A stretch of 64,000 nucleotides of DNA, taken from CAIQJJ01 sp964606085 (GTDB lineage Bacteria > Chloroflexota > Anaerolineae > Anaerolineales > UBA4823). The stretch lies in NCBI GenBank assembly GCA_964606085.1, contig CAZSFD010000003.1:1-64000 (forward strand). The letters are read 5' to 3'. Numbering within the stretch: position 1 is the first letter of the stretch; each line of letters starts with the position of its first letter. The position numbers and the translations under genes were made by a program. The notes beneath the pieces are model-generated. The model had not been told where the DNA came from and did no database searches. It was given only the letters and a program-made list of their open reading frames with translations. Of this stretch, positions 56,492 to 64,000 are shown in pieces.

Positions 56492-58987
56492 TTATAGCAA
56501 AGACAGCGGGTCAATCTCAACCCGCCAGCCAACCAGATTCACCCCGCGCAGCACCTGCGTTGGCTGCCCCCCGCGCACCACGATCTGCCAGCGATACTGC
56601 CCGCCCACCCGCGCGAAGAAACACGGCGCCGGGCCGATCAATTCTGCCGGGTGGTGGTGAGCGGCGATGGCCTGCTGAAGCTGCGCCGCCAACTTGTCGG
56701 CGGACGCCTCGGCCTCCTCCGCTTTGGCGGCGCGAAATTCCAGGCGGGCCAGGCGGGCAAAGGGCGGGTAGCCGATCTTGCGGCGGTAGGCCAGCTCTTT
56801 TTCGTAGAACCCGGCGAAATCGTGCCGGGCGGCGGCCTCGACCACATAATGTTCGGGCAGGAACGTTTGCAAAATCACCTGGCCGCCCAGTTCGCTGCGC
56901 CCGGCCCGCCCGGCCACCTGCGTTAACACCTGGAAGCTGCGCTCCGCCGCCAACGGGTCGGGCAGGTTCAGGCCCACATCGGCCAAAAGGATGCCCACCA
57001 GCGTCACCCTGGGCAAATCCAACCCTTTGGCGATCATCTGCGTGCCGATCAGCACGTTGGCGCGCTGGCTGGCGAAGTGGTTGAGAATGGCATCGTGAGC
57101 GCCTTTTTGCCGCGTCGAGTCGTGATCCCAGCGCAGCGTGCGCGCCTGCGGGAAAAGGGTCTGGATTTCCGCCTCCACCTTCTCCGTCCCCGCGCCGAAC
57201 TGGCGGATTTTGGCGCTGCCACAGGCCGGGCATTTGGACGGCATCTGGCGGGTGTAACGACAGGTGTGGCAAAGCAACGTTTGAGCGTTGGCTGGTTGCA
57301 GGCTATCGGTATGCAGGGTGAGGGGCAGGTCACAACGGGGGCATTTGAGCGACGCCCCGCACTCACGGCAGAAGACGAAGGTGGCGGTGCCGCGGCGGTT
57401 GAGAAAGAGAATGGCCTGTTGCTCACGGGCGAGAACTTCGCCGAGAGCCGTTTGCAGCGGGCGGCTAAACATAGAGGTGTTGCCCGCTTTCAGCTCGTGA
57501 CGCATATCCACCAGGCGGATGGGGGGGAGTTCGCCGCCACGCGCAATGATGCGCTCTGGCAAGTGAAGATAGCGTACAGAGGTTCTGGTTTCGACAGGCT
57601 CAACCAACGGCTTCTCGCTGGTTGAGCCTGTCGAAACCAACACCCGGCTGCGCGTCACCACATCGGGCGTGGCAGAGCCGAGGATGCAGGTTGCCCCGGC
57701 CTGCCGGGCGTAGATTTCGGCGGCGCGGCGAGCGTGGTAGAAGGGCGGCTCCGATTGATAAAACGAGCTGTCGTGAAATTCATCCAACACGATCAGCCCC
57801 AGGTTGGCAAAGGGCATGAACAGCGCACTGCGCGGCCCCACGATGACGCTGATCTGCCCCAGCCGGGCGCGCCGCCACGTATCGTAGCGCTCGCCGGGTG
57901 AAAGCTGCGAATGCACCACACCCACCTGCCCCGGAAAACGCCCCACCACCCGGCGGATGGTCTGCGGGGTGAGGGCAATTTCAGGGATCAAGAAAATGGC
58001 TTGCTGGCCCAGGCGCAGCACCTCCGCAATGGCGTGCAGATAGATTTCGGTCTTGCCTGAGCCGGTGACGCCATGCAACAGAAACGGCGCGCCAGGCTGC
58101 GCGGCGTGCAAGGCGGCATGGATGGCATCGTAGGCGGCCTGCTGATCGGGCGTGAGCGGGAGCGGCTGCGAGGTGGCATATTCGTGGTCGGCCAGGGGGT
58201 CGCGGTATTCTTCGGTTTCGCCGAAAGCGGCCAGGTTGTGTTCGGCCAGGTAGCGCAGGTCTTCGGGCTTGCAAGCGGTTGCGGCGTAAACCCAGGCCAC
58301 ATTGACCGGGCCGGGCTGTTCGAGCAGGTGACGCAGGGCCGCCTGACGGCGTTCGAGGGCGGGGCTTTTGCCGAGCGTAGGCAGAGCGGCCTCGGCCTCA
58401 TCGGGCGGGCAGGCCAGTTGCACGGTGCGCACCTGTTTGGCGCGTACGCCTGGCGGCGGGAGGACGGGCGTGGCGGTGAGGACGCCGCGCTGCACCAGCT
58501 TGCGCGCAATCCCTCGCCATGGACGGTGCGGCAAGGCGGCATCCAACTGGCGGCCGCGCAGATCGCCGCGTTCTTGCAGGGCGGCGATGAGCATCTTTTC
58601 GGTCTGGTTGGTGGGTGGGTTGAGGGCGGCGCGCTCAGGGCGCAGGTGGTAGCGTGTGTCGGCCTGTTGGCGCAGCCCCGGCGGGATCATCAGTTCGACG
58701 ATGGCGGCCAATGGCGAGAGCGTCTCACTGGCGAGTTGGCGGGCCAGGCCAATTTGGGCCGGGGTCAACACTGGCAGCGGGTCGAACAGCCCCGCAATCG
58801 GGCGCGTCTCTGGCACTTCGGGCGTCGCCACCTGCTGCAAAATCACCCCCTGAACATCCTGCCGGCCAAACGGCACTTCCACCAGATGCCCGGCGGCCAG
58901 TTGCCCTTCCAGTTCGGCCGGGGCATGGTAGGTGTATGCGCCCTGGACGCCGGGCAGGTTGACGGCGATTTCGTAGTAAGTGGGCAT
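56492..58987 (-). CDS. priA: Primosomal protein N' (replication restart helicase PriA)
   Basis: 831 residues from the ATG at 58987; a TTG three codons earlier is possible. N-terminal 3'-DNA-end-binding region (YEIAVNLPGVQGAYTY), Walker A LLHGVTGSGKTEIYLHAI near 305, and box II, which reads DEFHD near 402 (usually DEEHD). Helicase motif VGSATP-like ILGSATPD, a 19-residue insert encoded by a palindrome (VSTGSTSEKPLVEPVETRT) and the zinc clusters CRECGASLKCPRC and CHTCRY...CPACGS follow. It reloads the replisome at stalled forks. Confidence 0.93.
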   Translation of the reverse strand: MPTYYEIAVNLPGVQGAYTYHAPAELEGQLAAGHLVEVPFGRQDVQGVILQQVATPEVPETRPIAGLFDPLPVLTPAQIGLARQLASETLSPLAAIVELMIPPGLRQQADTRYHLRPERAALNPPTNQTEKMLIAALQERGDLRGRQLDAALPHRPWRGIARKLVQRGVLTATPVLPPPGVRAKQVRTVQLACPPDEAEAALPTLGKSPALERRQAALRHLLEQPGPVNVAWVYAATACKPEDLRYLAEHNLAAFGETEEYRDPLADHEYATSQPLPLTPDQQAAYDAIHAALHAAQPGAPFLLHGVTGSGKTEIYLHAIAEVLRLGQQAIFLIPEIALTPQTIRRVVGRFPGQVGVVHSQLSPGERYDTWRRARLGQISVIVGPRSALFMPFANLGLIVLDEFHDSSFYQSEPPFYHARRAAEIYARQAGATCILGSATPDVVTRSRVLVSTGSTSEKPLVEPVETRTSVRYLHLPERIIARGGELPPIRLVDMRHELKAGNTSMFSRPLQTALGEVLAREQQAILFLNRRGTATFVFCRECGASLKCPRCDLPLTLHTDSLQPANAQTLLCHTCRYTRQMPSKCPACGSAKIRQFGAGTEKVEAEIQTLFPQARTLRWDHDSTRQKGAHDAILNHFASQRANVLIGTQMIAKGLDLPRVTLVGILLADVGLNLPDPLAAERSFQVLTQVAGRAGRSELGGQVILQTFLPEHYVVEAAARHDFAGFYEKELAYRRKIGYPPFARLARLEFRAAKAEEAEASADKLAAQLQQAIAAHHHPAELIGPAPCFFARVGGQYRWQIVVRGGQPTQVLRGVNLVGWRVEIDPLSLL
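57587..57638. repeat. 20-bp perfect inverted repeat within the priA reading frame
   Basis: 57587-57606 (GGTTTCGACAGGCTCAACCA) and 57619-57638 are exact reverse complements with a 12-base loop. Translated within PriA it gives the peptide pattern VSTGSTS...LVEPVET, known from many genomes as a dispersed-palindrome product. Position is between GSATPD and the conserved LPERI segment, in a surface loop of the helicase core. Confidence 0.85.
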
Positions 58988-58992
58988 GTGAG

Positions 58993-60315
58993 TCAAGCGT
59001 TATTCGTTATTCGGGTGAGGGCCACGCGCGCAATCCGTAGGCCATCCATACTCTCCACGCGCAGGCGCAGGCCGTCGCTTTCGACGCTGTCGCCGGCATG
59101 GGCGATGCGCCCCAGTTTGCCCAGGATGTAGCCGGCGATGGTATCGTAGTGGGGGTCTTCCAGGTGCAGGTTGAGTTCTTCGTTCACGTCTTCGATCAGG
59201 GTCATGCCTTCGATCAGGATCGTGCCGTCGGGCAGGCTTTCGAAGTGGGGGTGGGGCTGGTCGAAGGGGTCGCTGACCTCGCCGACGATTTCTTCGAGCA
59301 GGTCTTCGAGCGTAACCAGGCCGGCCGTGCCGCCATATTCATCGAGAACGATGGCGATGTGCTGGCGGCTGGCGCGAAACTGGCGCAGCAGGGCGTCGGC
59401 AGAGGTCGTTTCGGGGACAAAGAGCGCTTCGCGGGTCAGGTCGCGCGCCACGCAGGTATCGCAGCCCGGTTCTTTCAGGCGGCGCAGCACTTCTTTAACG
59501 TGCAGGATGCCGAGGATTTGATCGAGATTGTCTTCGTAAACGGGGAATTTGGTGTACAGCGATTGCGTGGCAAGTTCGACGATTTCATCGAGCGGCGTGT
59601 TGGCTTCGATGGCGCTGATTTCGGTGCGCGGCAGCATCACCTGGCGAGCAAGCAGTTGGCTCAGGTCGAAGATGGCATGAAGCATATCGCTTTCTTCGGC
59701 CTGCACCACGCCTTCCTCGGCGCTGGCGCTGACCAGCATCTTGATCTCTTCCACCGAATGCACCAGTTCATGCCCACTGACCGGTTTGACGCCCACCAGT
59801 TTGAGCAGGGCGTTGCCTGTGCCGTTGAGCGCCCAGATCACCGGCTTGAACAGGCGTTCGGTCCACAGCGTGGGCTGTGCCACCACCAGCGAGGTGTTTT
59901 CGGGGTCTTGCAAAGCGATAGATTTGGGGGCCAACTCGCCAACGACGACGTGCAAGAAGGTGATCAGCGAAAAGGCGATGCCCGCCGAAATGCTGTGCGA
60001 CACCTCATCTTGCATGGCGATGGGAAAGAGTGTCACGAGCGGGTGGATCAGATGCGAAAGCGCCGGTTCGCCGATCCAGCCCAGGCCGAGGCTGGCAAGG
60101 GTGATGCCCAACTGCGTGGCGGCAATCACCCGGTCGGGGTTCTCGATGGCCTTCTGCACCCAGGCGGCGCGGCGGTTGCCCTGGCTGAGCAATTCAGCAA
60201 TGCGGGTACGCCGCACGCTGACCAGTGAAAACTCGGCTGCGACGAAAAAGCCATTGGCAAAGACGAGCAGGGCAACGAGAAGCAGTTTGAGCAGGTCGGT
60301 GGTGAGAGAGTCCAT
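58993..60315 (-). CDS. CorC/HlyC family protein: CNNM membrane domain, CBS pair, CorC domain
   Basis: 440 residues from the ATG at 60315 (upstream frame is a shadow). N-terminal CNNM/DUF21 with four helices (LLKLLLVALLVFANGFFVAAEFSLV; ISAGIAFSLITFLHVVVGELAPKSIAL), then the CBS pair (VMLPRTEISAIEANTPLDEIVELA; LREALFVPETTSADALL-type, IAIVLDEYGGTAGLVTLEDLLEEIVGEVSD) and the CorC_HlyC domain at the end. These proteins are linked to Mg2+/Co2+ transport. The VLDEYGGTAGLVTLEDLLEE signature is unmistakable. Stop codon is 5 bases before priA's ATG. Confidence 0.93.
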   Translation of the reverse strand: MDSLTTDLLKLLLVALLVFANGFFVAAEFSLVSVRRTRIAELLSQGNRRAAWVQKAIENPDRVIAATQLGITLASLGLGWIGEPALSHLIHPLVTLFPIAMQDEVSHSISAGIAFSLITFLHVVVGELAPKSIALQDPENTSLVVAQPTLWTERLFKPVIWALNGTGNALLKLVGVKPVSGHELVHSVEEIKMLVSASAEEGVVQAEESDMLHAIFDLSQLLARQVMLPRTEISAIEANTPLDEIVELATQSLYTKFPVYEDNLDQILGILHVKEVLRRLKEPGCDTCVARDLTREALFVPETTSADALLRQFRASRQHIAIVLDEYGGTAGLVTLEDLLEEIVGEVSDPFDQPHPHFESLPDGTILIEGMTLIEDVNEELNLHLEDPHYDTIAGYILGKLGRIAHAGDSVESDGLRLRVESMDGLRIARVALTRITNNA

Positions 60316-60325
60316 GATGAATGAA

Positions 60326-60364
60326 CGAATACCGAATACTCGACAATTCGTTATTCGGTATTCG
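60326..60364. repeat. 13-bp hairpin between Memo-family and CorC-family genes
   Basis: CGAATACCGAATA (60326-60338) pairs with TATTCGGTATTCG (60352-60364). It contains the TAA stop of the Memo-family gene. A similar ATTCGTTATTCG motif lies near 59002-59015, at the 3' end of the CorC-family gene, so it seems to be another small dispersed motif. Confidence 0.6.
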
Positions 60365-61208
60365 ATGCAGATAGCACGGCGGCTGCGCCGTAACCGACCA
60401 CTTCGCTCAAATCGCCGGTGATGGCGCCGGAGGTGGCGTAGTGCAGCCGTTTGACAATGGTTGCGCCCAGTTCGCGGCAGGCCCACAACACCGCCGCGAC
60501 GGCGGCGCGCCCGCAGGCAAAGCCGGCGCCCTCATCTTCGGCGCGCAGTACAGCCTCGGGGTCGAAGGCTTCGATGCGGCGCAGCATTTCGCCATCCAGC
60601 TTTTCGGCGGTGGCCTGAGGGTAGAAGTGCGAGAGGTCGGTGCTGGCAACGAGCAGGGCGTTTTTGCCTTTGAGCGTGGCCGCCAGCGCCTTGCCCAGGC
60701 CGCGCACCGTGGCCGGGCGCACCTCGCGCACCATCACCGGCAGCAGCGTAAATTCGCCAGCCAGGGCGCGCTGCAAAAAAGGCAGTTCGATCTCCAGCGC
60801 GTGTTCGGGGTCGCGCTTGACTGCGGCCAGCCCAGAACCGGTTTCGGCTTGCAAAGCGGCATCGAGGGCGGCCACGGCGGCGCGGTCAATGGGGAGGATG
60901 CCGAGGGGGGTCTGGTAGGCGGCGTGGGCGCTGGTGAGGACGGGATGGGGGTAGGGATAATGGCTGGGCGAGAGGACGGCGACGAGGTCAAACTGGCGGC
61001 CTTTGACTGCGGCGAAGGCATAGCCCGCCACCGGGCCAGAGTAGCGATGCCCGGCGTGGGGGGTGATCACGCCCAGCACCTCGCCGGGCAGTTGGGGCAG
61101 GTGCGCCGCGGCGATGTAGCCATCTACGCTGGCGGCCAGTTGTTGCGGGTTGCCAGGGTACCACTGCCCGGCAATGGGTGAGGGACGGGTGTCGAGGGTG
61201 GGTTGCAT
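60351..61208 (-). CDS. amrB: Memo-family protein (AmmeMemoRadiSam system protein B)
   Basis: 285 residues from the ATG at 61208 with GAGAGG upstream. Memo/AmmeMemoRadiSam-B landmarks: RPSPIAGQWYPGNPQQLAASVDGYI, VITPHAGHRYSGPVAGYAF, VLSPSHYPY, EHALEIELPFLQRAL, LLVASTDLSHFYP and CGRAAVAAVLW. The conserved His/Asp residues fit a metal-dioxygenase-like (LigB-related) fold. In many prokaryotes it co-occurs with an AMMECR1 protein and a radical-SAM enzyme, which are not in this window. Confidence 0.92.
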   Translation of the reverse strand: MQPTLDTRPSPIAGQWYPGNPQQLAASVDGYIAAAHLPQLPGEVLGVITPHAGHRYSGPVAGYAFAAVKGRQFDLVAVLSPSHYPYPHPVLTSAHAAYQTPLGILPIDRAAVAALDAALQAETGSGLAAVKRDPEHALEIELPFLQRALAGEFTLLPVMVREVRPATVRGLGKALAATLKGKNALLVASTDLSHFYPQATAEKLDGEMLRRIEAFDPEAVLRAEDEGAGFACGRAAVAAVLWACRELGATIVKRLHYATSGAITGDLSEVVGYGAAAVLSASNTE

Positions 61209-61510
61209 GAGACACCTCTCAATCAGGGGCGTTATGAATTGAATGCCGTGCATCAGTGATTGGGCCTAACCCACGAAATCCTTGCACCAAAAGCAAGAAT
61301 TTCCCGAATAGGCGTTTTAGCCTTTCCGCTTTTATGCGGGTTAGGTTGAGCATCGGTAAATGAAAATCTCTACAAACCAAACAGGCTGAACGTCATCGAA
61401 GCCGCTTGTGCGAAACGCACGCTCAACGCGCCTTCGCTACAAAATTTTCATTTGCTGAGTATACATCATTGAGAAGCCAACTGCTGCTGCTGATTTGAAA
61501 ATAGATGCAG

Positions 61511-61572
61511 GTAGGGGCGCACGGCATGCGCCCCGATTGCGCCGAATCCAGGGCGGATGCCATCCGTCCCTA
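61511..61572. repeat. Interspersed repeat B, copy 3 (double hairpin)
   Basis: First hairpin: GGGGCGCA/TGCGCCCC at 61513-61533. Second: GGGCGGAT/ATCCGTCCC at 61551-61570, with GTAGGG and CCCTAC ends. Similar to 19758-19808 and 50200-50236. Also in this 547-base gap (61209-61755) are two small hairpins (AGGC/GCCT at 61310-61323; CCGC/GCGG at 61326-61339). No gene is visible in the gap. Confidence 0.6.
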
Positions 61573-61755
61573 CATTTTCGTCTTCATCCATTGAACACGC
61601 GGGCAAATGCCCGCCGTAGCGACTGCTTTAGAAATTGAAAAAAAATTACAAGGAATGAGAAAGTTCGGCAACAGGGTAAAATTGCTCGGTACGGGGTTGT
61701 TTTTAAACTGGGGAAATGCCTCAGCTTCGAAGCACGAGAAGCATCTTATAGATTG

Positions 61756-62328
61756 ATGATGGCAAACGACACTTTCGACATGAATTTGGTAGGCCGCTGT
61801 GTGGCCGGCGACCTGGCCGCCCAGGAAGAATGGGTGCGCCAGAATCACCTGCCGGTCTATCGCCTGGCACTTTCGATCCTGGATGACCCCGCCGATGCCG
61901 ATGATATTGCCCAGGAAGTGTTGTTAGCGGCGCTCAATGGCTTGCGTTCATTCCGTGGCGATTCATCCGTTAGGACGTGGCTGTATACGGTGACGGTAAA
62001 CGCCTGTCGTGGGCGGATGCGCAAGCAGCGCACCCGTCAACGTCTACAGGAGACCCTGCAGGGAATCTTCCGCATGAATCAGCAAGCCATTCCGCCTGTC
62101 GAAGAACAGGCGATCCACAAAGACGCCAAAGAGCGTCTGTGGCGGGCGGTGGAAGCACTGCCCGAAGGTCAGCGTATGGCCGTCATCTTGCGTTATTATC
62201 AAGAATTGCCTGTGGCCGAAGTAGCTGCCATGCTGCAAATCAGCGAGCGTTCCACCTATGAACGCCTGCAAGCTGCCCATGCTAAATTGAAAGTAGCCCT
62301 GGGTGAGCGCGGAGGGGCTTATGCGTAA
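61756..62328 (+). CDS. ECF-type RNA polymerase sigma factor
   Basis: About 190 residues. Region 2: YRLALSILDDPADADDIAQEVLLAALNGLRSFRG, SVRTWLYTVTVNACRGRMRKQ. Region 4: LPEGQRMAVILRYYQELPVAEVAAMLQISERSTYERLQAAHAKLK. No region 3, so it is an extracytoplasmic-function sigma. The start may be at 61753 (TTG), 61756 or 61759; no ribosome site decides it. It overlaps the anti-sigma gene by 8 bases. A GGAATGAG...TAAAAT stretch near 61653-61682 may be its own promoter. Confidence 0.93.
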   Translation: MMANDTFDMNLVGRCVAGDLAAQEEWVRQNHLPVYRLALSILDDPADADDIAQEVLLAALNGLRSFRGDSSVRTWLYTVTVNACRGRMRKQRTRQRLQETLQGIFRMNQQAIPPVEEQAIHKDAKERLWRAVEALPEGQRMAVILRYYQELPVAEVAAMLQISERSTYERLQAAHAKLKVALGERGGAYA

Positions 62329-63277
62329 ACTGACCCATCTGCAAGCCCTACAACTGCTCGATGCCGGCCCTTATCAGCATTTGACCGCCGATGAGCAGGC
62401 CAGCCTGGCTGCTCATCTGGAAACTTGCCCCACATGTCGCACCTATGCCGCTGATAAAGATACGCTTGGGCCAGCGCTCTCACAACTCTTCCATGAACGG
62501 TGGGATGCTCGCCGCCCAGGTAGAAATGTGGTGGCTGCGGTACGCCCGGCCAGGCAACGCCACGCCATCCGAAATTTGGGAAATGAAGTGGTGTGGGGCG
62601 TTTTGACTGTGCTGGCGCTCTTTGCCTTGATGGGCGTTTTCCGCTTTTTGCCGCAACCGGCCAACCTTCTTCCTGGAGTCACGCCGACGGCCAGCGCTAC
62701 CTTGTTACCTACTCAAACTGCCACGCCCACGCTACCTGCCACGCCCACGATAACGCCCTCCCCAGTGCCAACGCGCACACCCCAAGCCACCCCAACCCTT
62801 TCACTCACCGTTACGCTTCAGCCAACCCTGCCACTGACCATCACACTTCCGCTGCTTGAAGATACCGATACCATTTCGAGTATTTGGAATTACTACAACC
62901 TGTCCAGCCGAATGCCGCTTAAAGAACCCGGTCAACTTGATTTCACTGCAGACATCACCAGCGAGCGCACTTTTTTGTGGCCGCTCTATTGGTGTGCGGC
63001 AGATAACAACCGGTTGGCCGAAAACTTGGCTGATATTTCGGTGTATTTTCGCGTGGACGGGGTGGACGTTCCGATGAAGATGATCTTCACCTATCAACGC
63101 AGCCCTGGGGGATGGGCGTGCCAGTATTGGGCTACGCTACTCAGCGGTTGGCCACCTGGTCAAGCGGTTGATCTGACCATCGAGTATGTGTTGAGCCGTG
63201 AATTGGACGATGGATATGCAAAATATCCAGCGGGAAAATACGTTTATCACCTGACGGCCAATGTCGTAATCCCATAA
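62321..63277 (+). CDS. Zinc-finger anti-sigma factor, membrane-bound, with Thr/Pro-rich linker
   Basis: 318 residues from the ATG overlapping the sigma gene stop. The N-terminus is a zf-HC2-like domain (HLETCPTCRTY: HxxxCxxC). One membrane helix follows at about 85-110 (VVWGVLTVLALFALMGVFRFL). Outside there is a Thr/Pro-rich linker (TPTASATLLPTQTATPTLPATP and so on), then a beta-rich domain of about 130 residues (LLEDTDTISSIWNYYNLSS ... VYHLTANVVIP) of unknown family, probably the sensor. It would hold the sigma factor at the membrane until a signal releases it. Confidence 0.9.
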   Translation: MRKLTHLQALQLLDAGPYQHLTADEQASLAAHLETCPTCRTYAADKDTLGPALSQLFHERWDARRPGRNVVAAVRPARQRHAIRNLGNEVVWGVLTVLALFALMGVFRFLPQPANLLPGVTPTASATLLPTQTATPTLPATPTITPSPVPTRTPQATPTLSLTVTLQPTLPLTITLPLLEDTDTISSIWNYYNLSSRMPLKEPGQLDFTADITSERTFLWPLYWCAADNNRLAENLADISVYFRVDGVDVPMKMIFTYQRSPGGWACQYWATLLSGWPPGQAVDLTIEYVLSRELDDGYAKYPAGKYVYHLTANVVIP

Positions 63278-63361
63278 ACCCATTCCGGGGTGTTGGATGA
63301 ATTTGCTTGTCGCCGTGACGAGTTATTCGGACGCGCTAATTTTTGAATGGAGTCATCAACG

Positions 63362-64000
63362 ATGAAACGATACCTTCACATCTTTTTACTGGCCCTGTTC
63401 GGATTGCTTCTCTCCGCCTGTACCGTGCCGCCACCCACGGCTACTGGCACATTCACCGGTACAGCTACGCCACGCCAGCCAGGTCGTACCGCCGCTCCCA
63501 CATCCACCGCAACAGATACGCCGCCGTCACTCGCCCCAACTCAGCCGTTGCCTTCATCAACACCAACACCAACGATAACCAATACCATAATTTATTCGGC
63601 CCCATCCTGGAGTGATGATAGTAAATGGTTGGCATACGCGAATTCGTTACAAGAAGTGTGGTTGCATAATCAAGCTGGAGAAACATGGCATACGCGCGTT
63701 GCGTTTACCGTGCCACCAGCTTTTGACGCCCAGTCCCCTATCTGGTCATCAGAAGGCTATTCTTTCTTGATTGCCTGGGGTAACCTATGGCAATTTTCAC
63801 CTTATGACATGGATGATCCGGAATTGATCCAGTCTGGTAACACAGAGGATGGCGGCGTTTGGGGCGCATCTTGGTCGCCTAATGATCAGGTGGCCTATGT
63901 TTATCAGCACGAGGGGTGGATATATGACTACAGAGGTACACGCCGGGTGACTGACATCCAGAGTGTTCGATTACCTGGTAAAGAAGGGGATATTGAACTA
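63362..64000 (+). CDS. Lipoprotein with beta-propeller-like repeats, N-terminal part (cut by window edge)
   Basis: The frame from ATG 63362 (GGAG 9 bases upstream) is open for 213 codons to the window end. Type II signal peptide MKRYLHIFLLALFGLLLSAC with the lipid-accepting Cys at 20, then a Thr/Pro/Ser linker like that of the anti-sigma factor just upstream. Repeats of the WD/TolB-propeller kind follow (YSAPSWSDDSKWLAYA; SPIWSSEGYSFLIAWG; GASWSPNDQVAYVY). Probably a surface lipoprotein in the sigma/anti-sigma operon. Only the beginning is seen. Confidence 0.82.
   Translation, partial: MKRYLHIFLLALFGLLLSACTVPPPTATGTFTGTATPRQPGRTAAPTSTATDTPPSLAPTQPLPSSTPTPTITNTIIYSAPSWSDDSKWLAYANSLQEVWLHNQAGETWHTRVAFTVPPAFDAQSPIWSSEGYSFLIAWGNLWQFSPYDMDDPELIQSGNTEDGGVWGASWSPNDQVAYVYQHEGWIYDYRGTRRVTDIQSVRLPGKEGDIEL

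Overview
The window looks like a piece of a chromosome from a Chloroflexota bacterium, most probably an Anaerolineae-like lineage. This is inferred from gene content and repeat style and not from a marker gene, because no rRNA or tRNA was found. The DNA is GC-rich and densely coding on both strands, with short operons. It carries many small perfect palindromes in intergenic gaps, several of which overlap stop codons or sit inside genes. Many genes have a -10-like hexamer only 6-10 bases before the start codon, which suggests that leaderless mRNAs are common.

Layout. 1-2.7 kb: the start of a CheW-like gene and a NarL-type two-component pair. 2.8-7.5 kb: a membrane EEP-family protein, then methionyl-tRNA synthetase preceded by a Met-rich leader peptide and terminator that read as a transcription attenuator, a sulfatase and a decayed histidine-kinase tail. 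7.6-13.5 kb: TauE/SafE exporter, glycosyltransferase, UbiB/ABC1 kinase, DUF485 protein and a sodium:solute symporter. 13.7-18 kb: a small-protein/nucleotidyltransferase pair and a 1200-residue PHP-Cache-PAS-CBS-DUF294 protein whose domain junction lies on a palindromic repeat. 18-23.1 kb: a chaperone operon (TPR protein, J-like protein lacking HPD, GrpE, Hsp70), divergent from a LacI-type regulator. 24.3-32.4 kb: GNAT, ClpC, cyclic-nucleotide-binding protein, NifU-like protein, sugar epimerase, FHA protein and an Asp-Ala-exchanger-type transporter.

32.5-39.8 kb: a TetR-controlled ABC export locus (permease, HlyD-type adaptor, two ATPases). It is interrupted by a small membrane protein, an F420-type oxidoreductase and a VapBC toxin-antitoxin pair. 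39.8-46.1 kb: a DUF4143 ATPase, then formimidoyltransferase-cyclodeaminase, a CapA-like lipoprotein and dCTP deaminase with an in-frame HNH intein. 46.2-50 kb: a compact signalling cassette of two related GAF kinases around a lone receiver. 50.3-53.7 kb, minus strand: DUF3090, SCO1664-family, homoserine dehydrogenase and a PfkB-like protein without the usual catalytic Asp. 53.8-56.5 kb: CorA with a long structured leader, a phosphoribosyltransferase and a HEPN/MNT pair with a frameshifted HEPN gene. 56.5-61.2 kb: PriA with a palindrome inserted in its reading frame, a CorC/HlyC protein and a Memo-family protein. 61.7-64 kb: ECF sigma factor, anti-sigma factor and the start of a lipoprotein gene.

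The best candidate for an undescribed system is the metG leader. It has a consensus promoter, a leader peptide that starts almost at the predicted +1, four alternating Met codons, and mutually exclusive antiterminator and terminator helices. The PHP-sensor-nucleotidyltransferase fusion, the intein in dCTP deaminase and the dedicated Hsp70 operon are the next most interesting.
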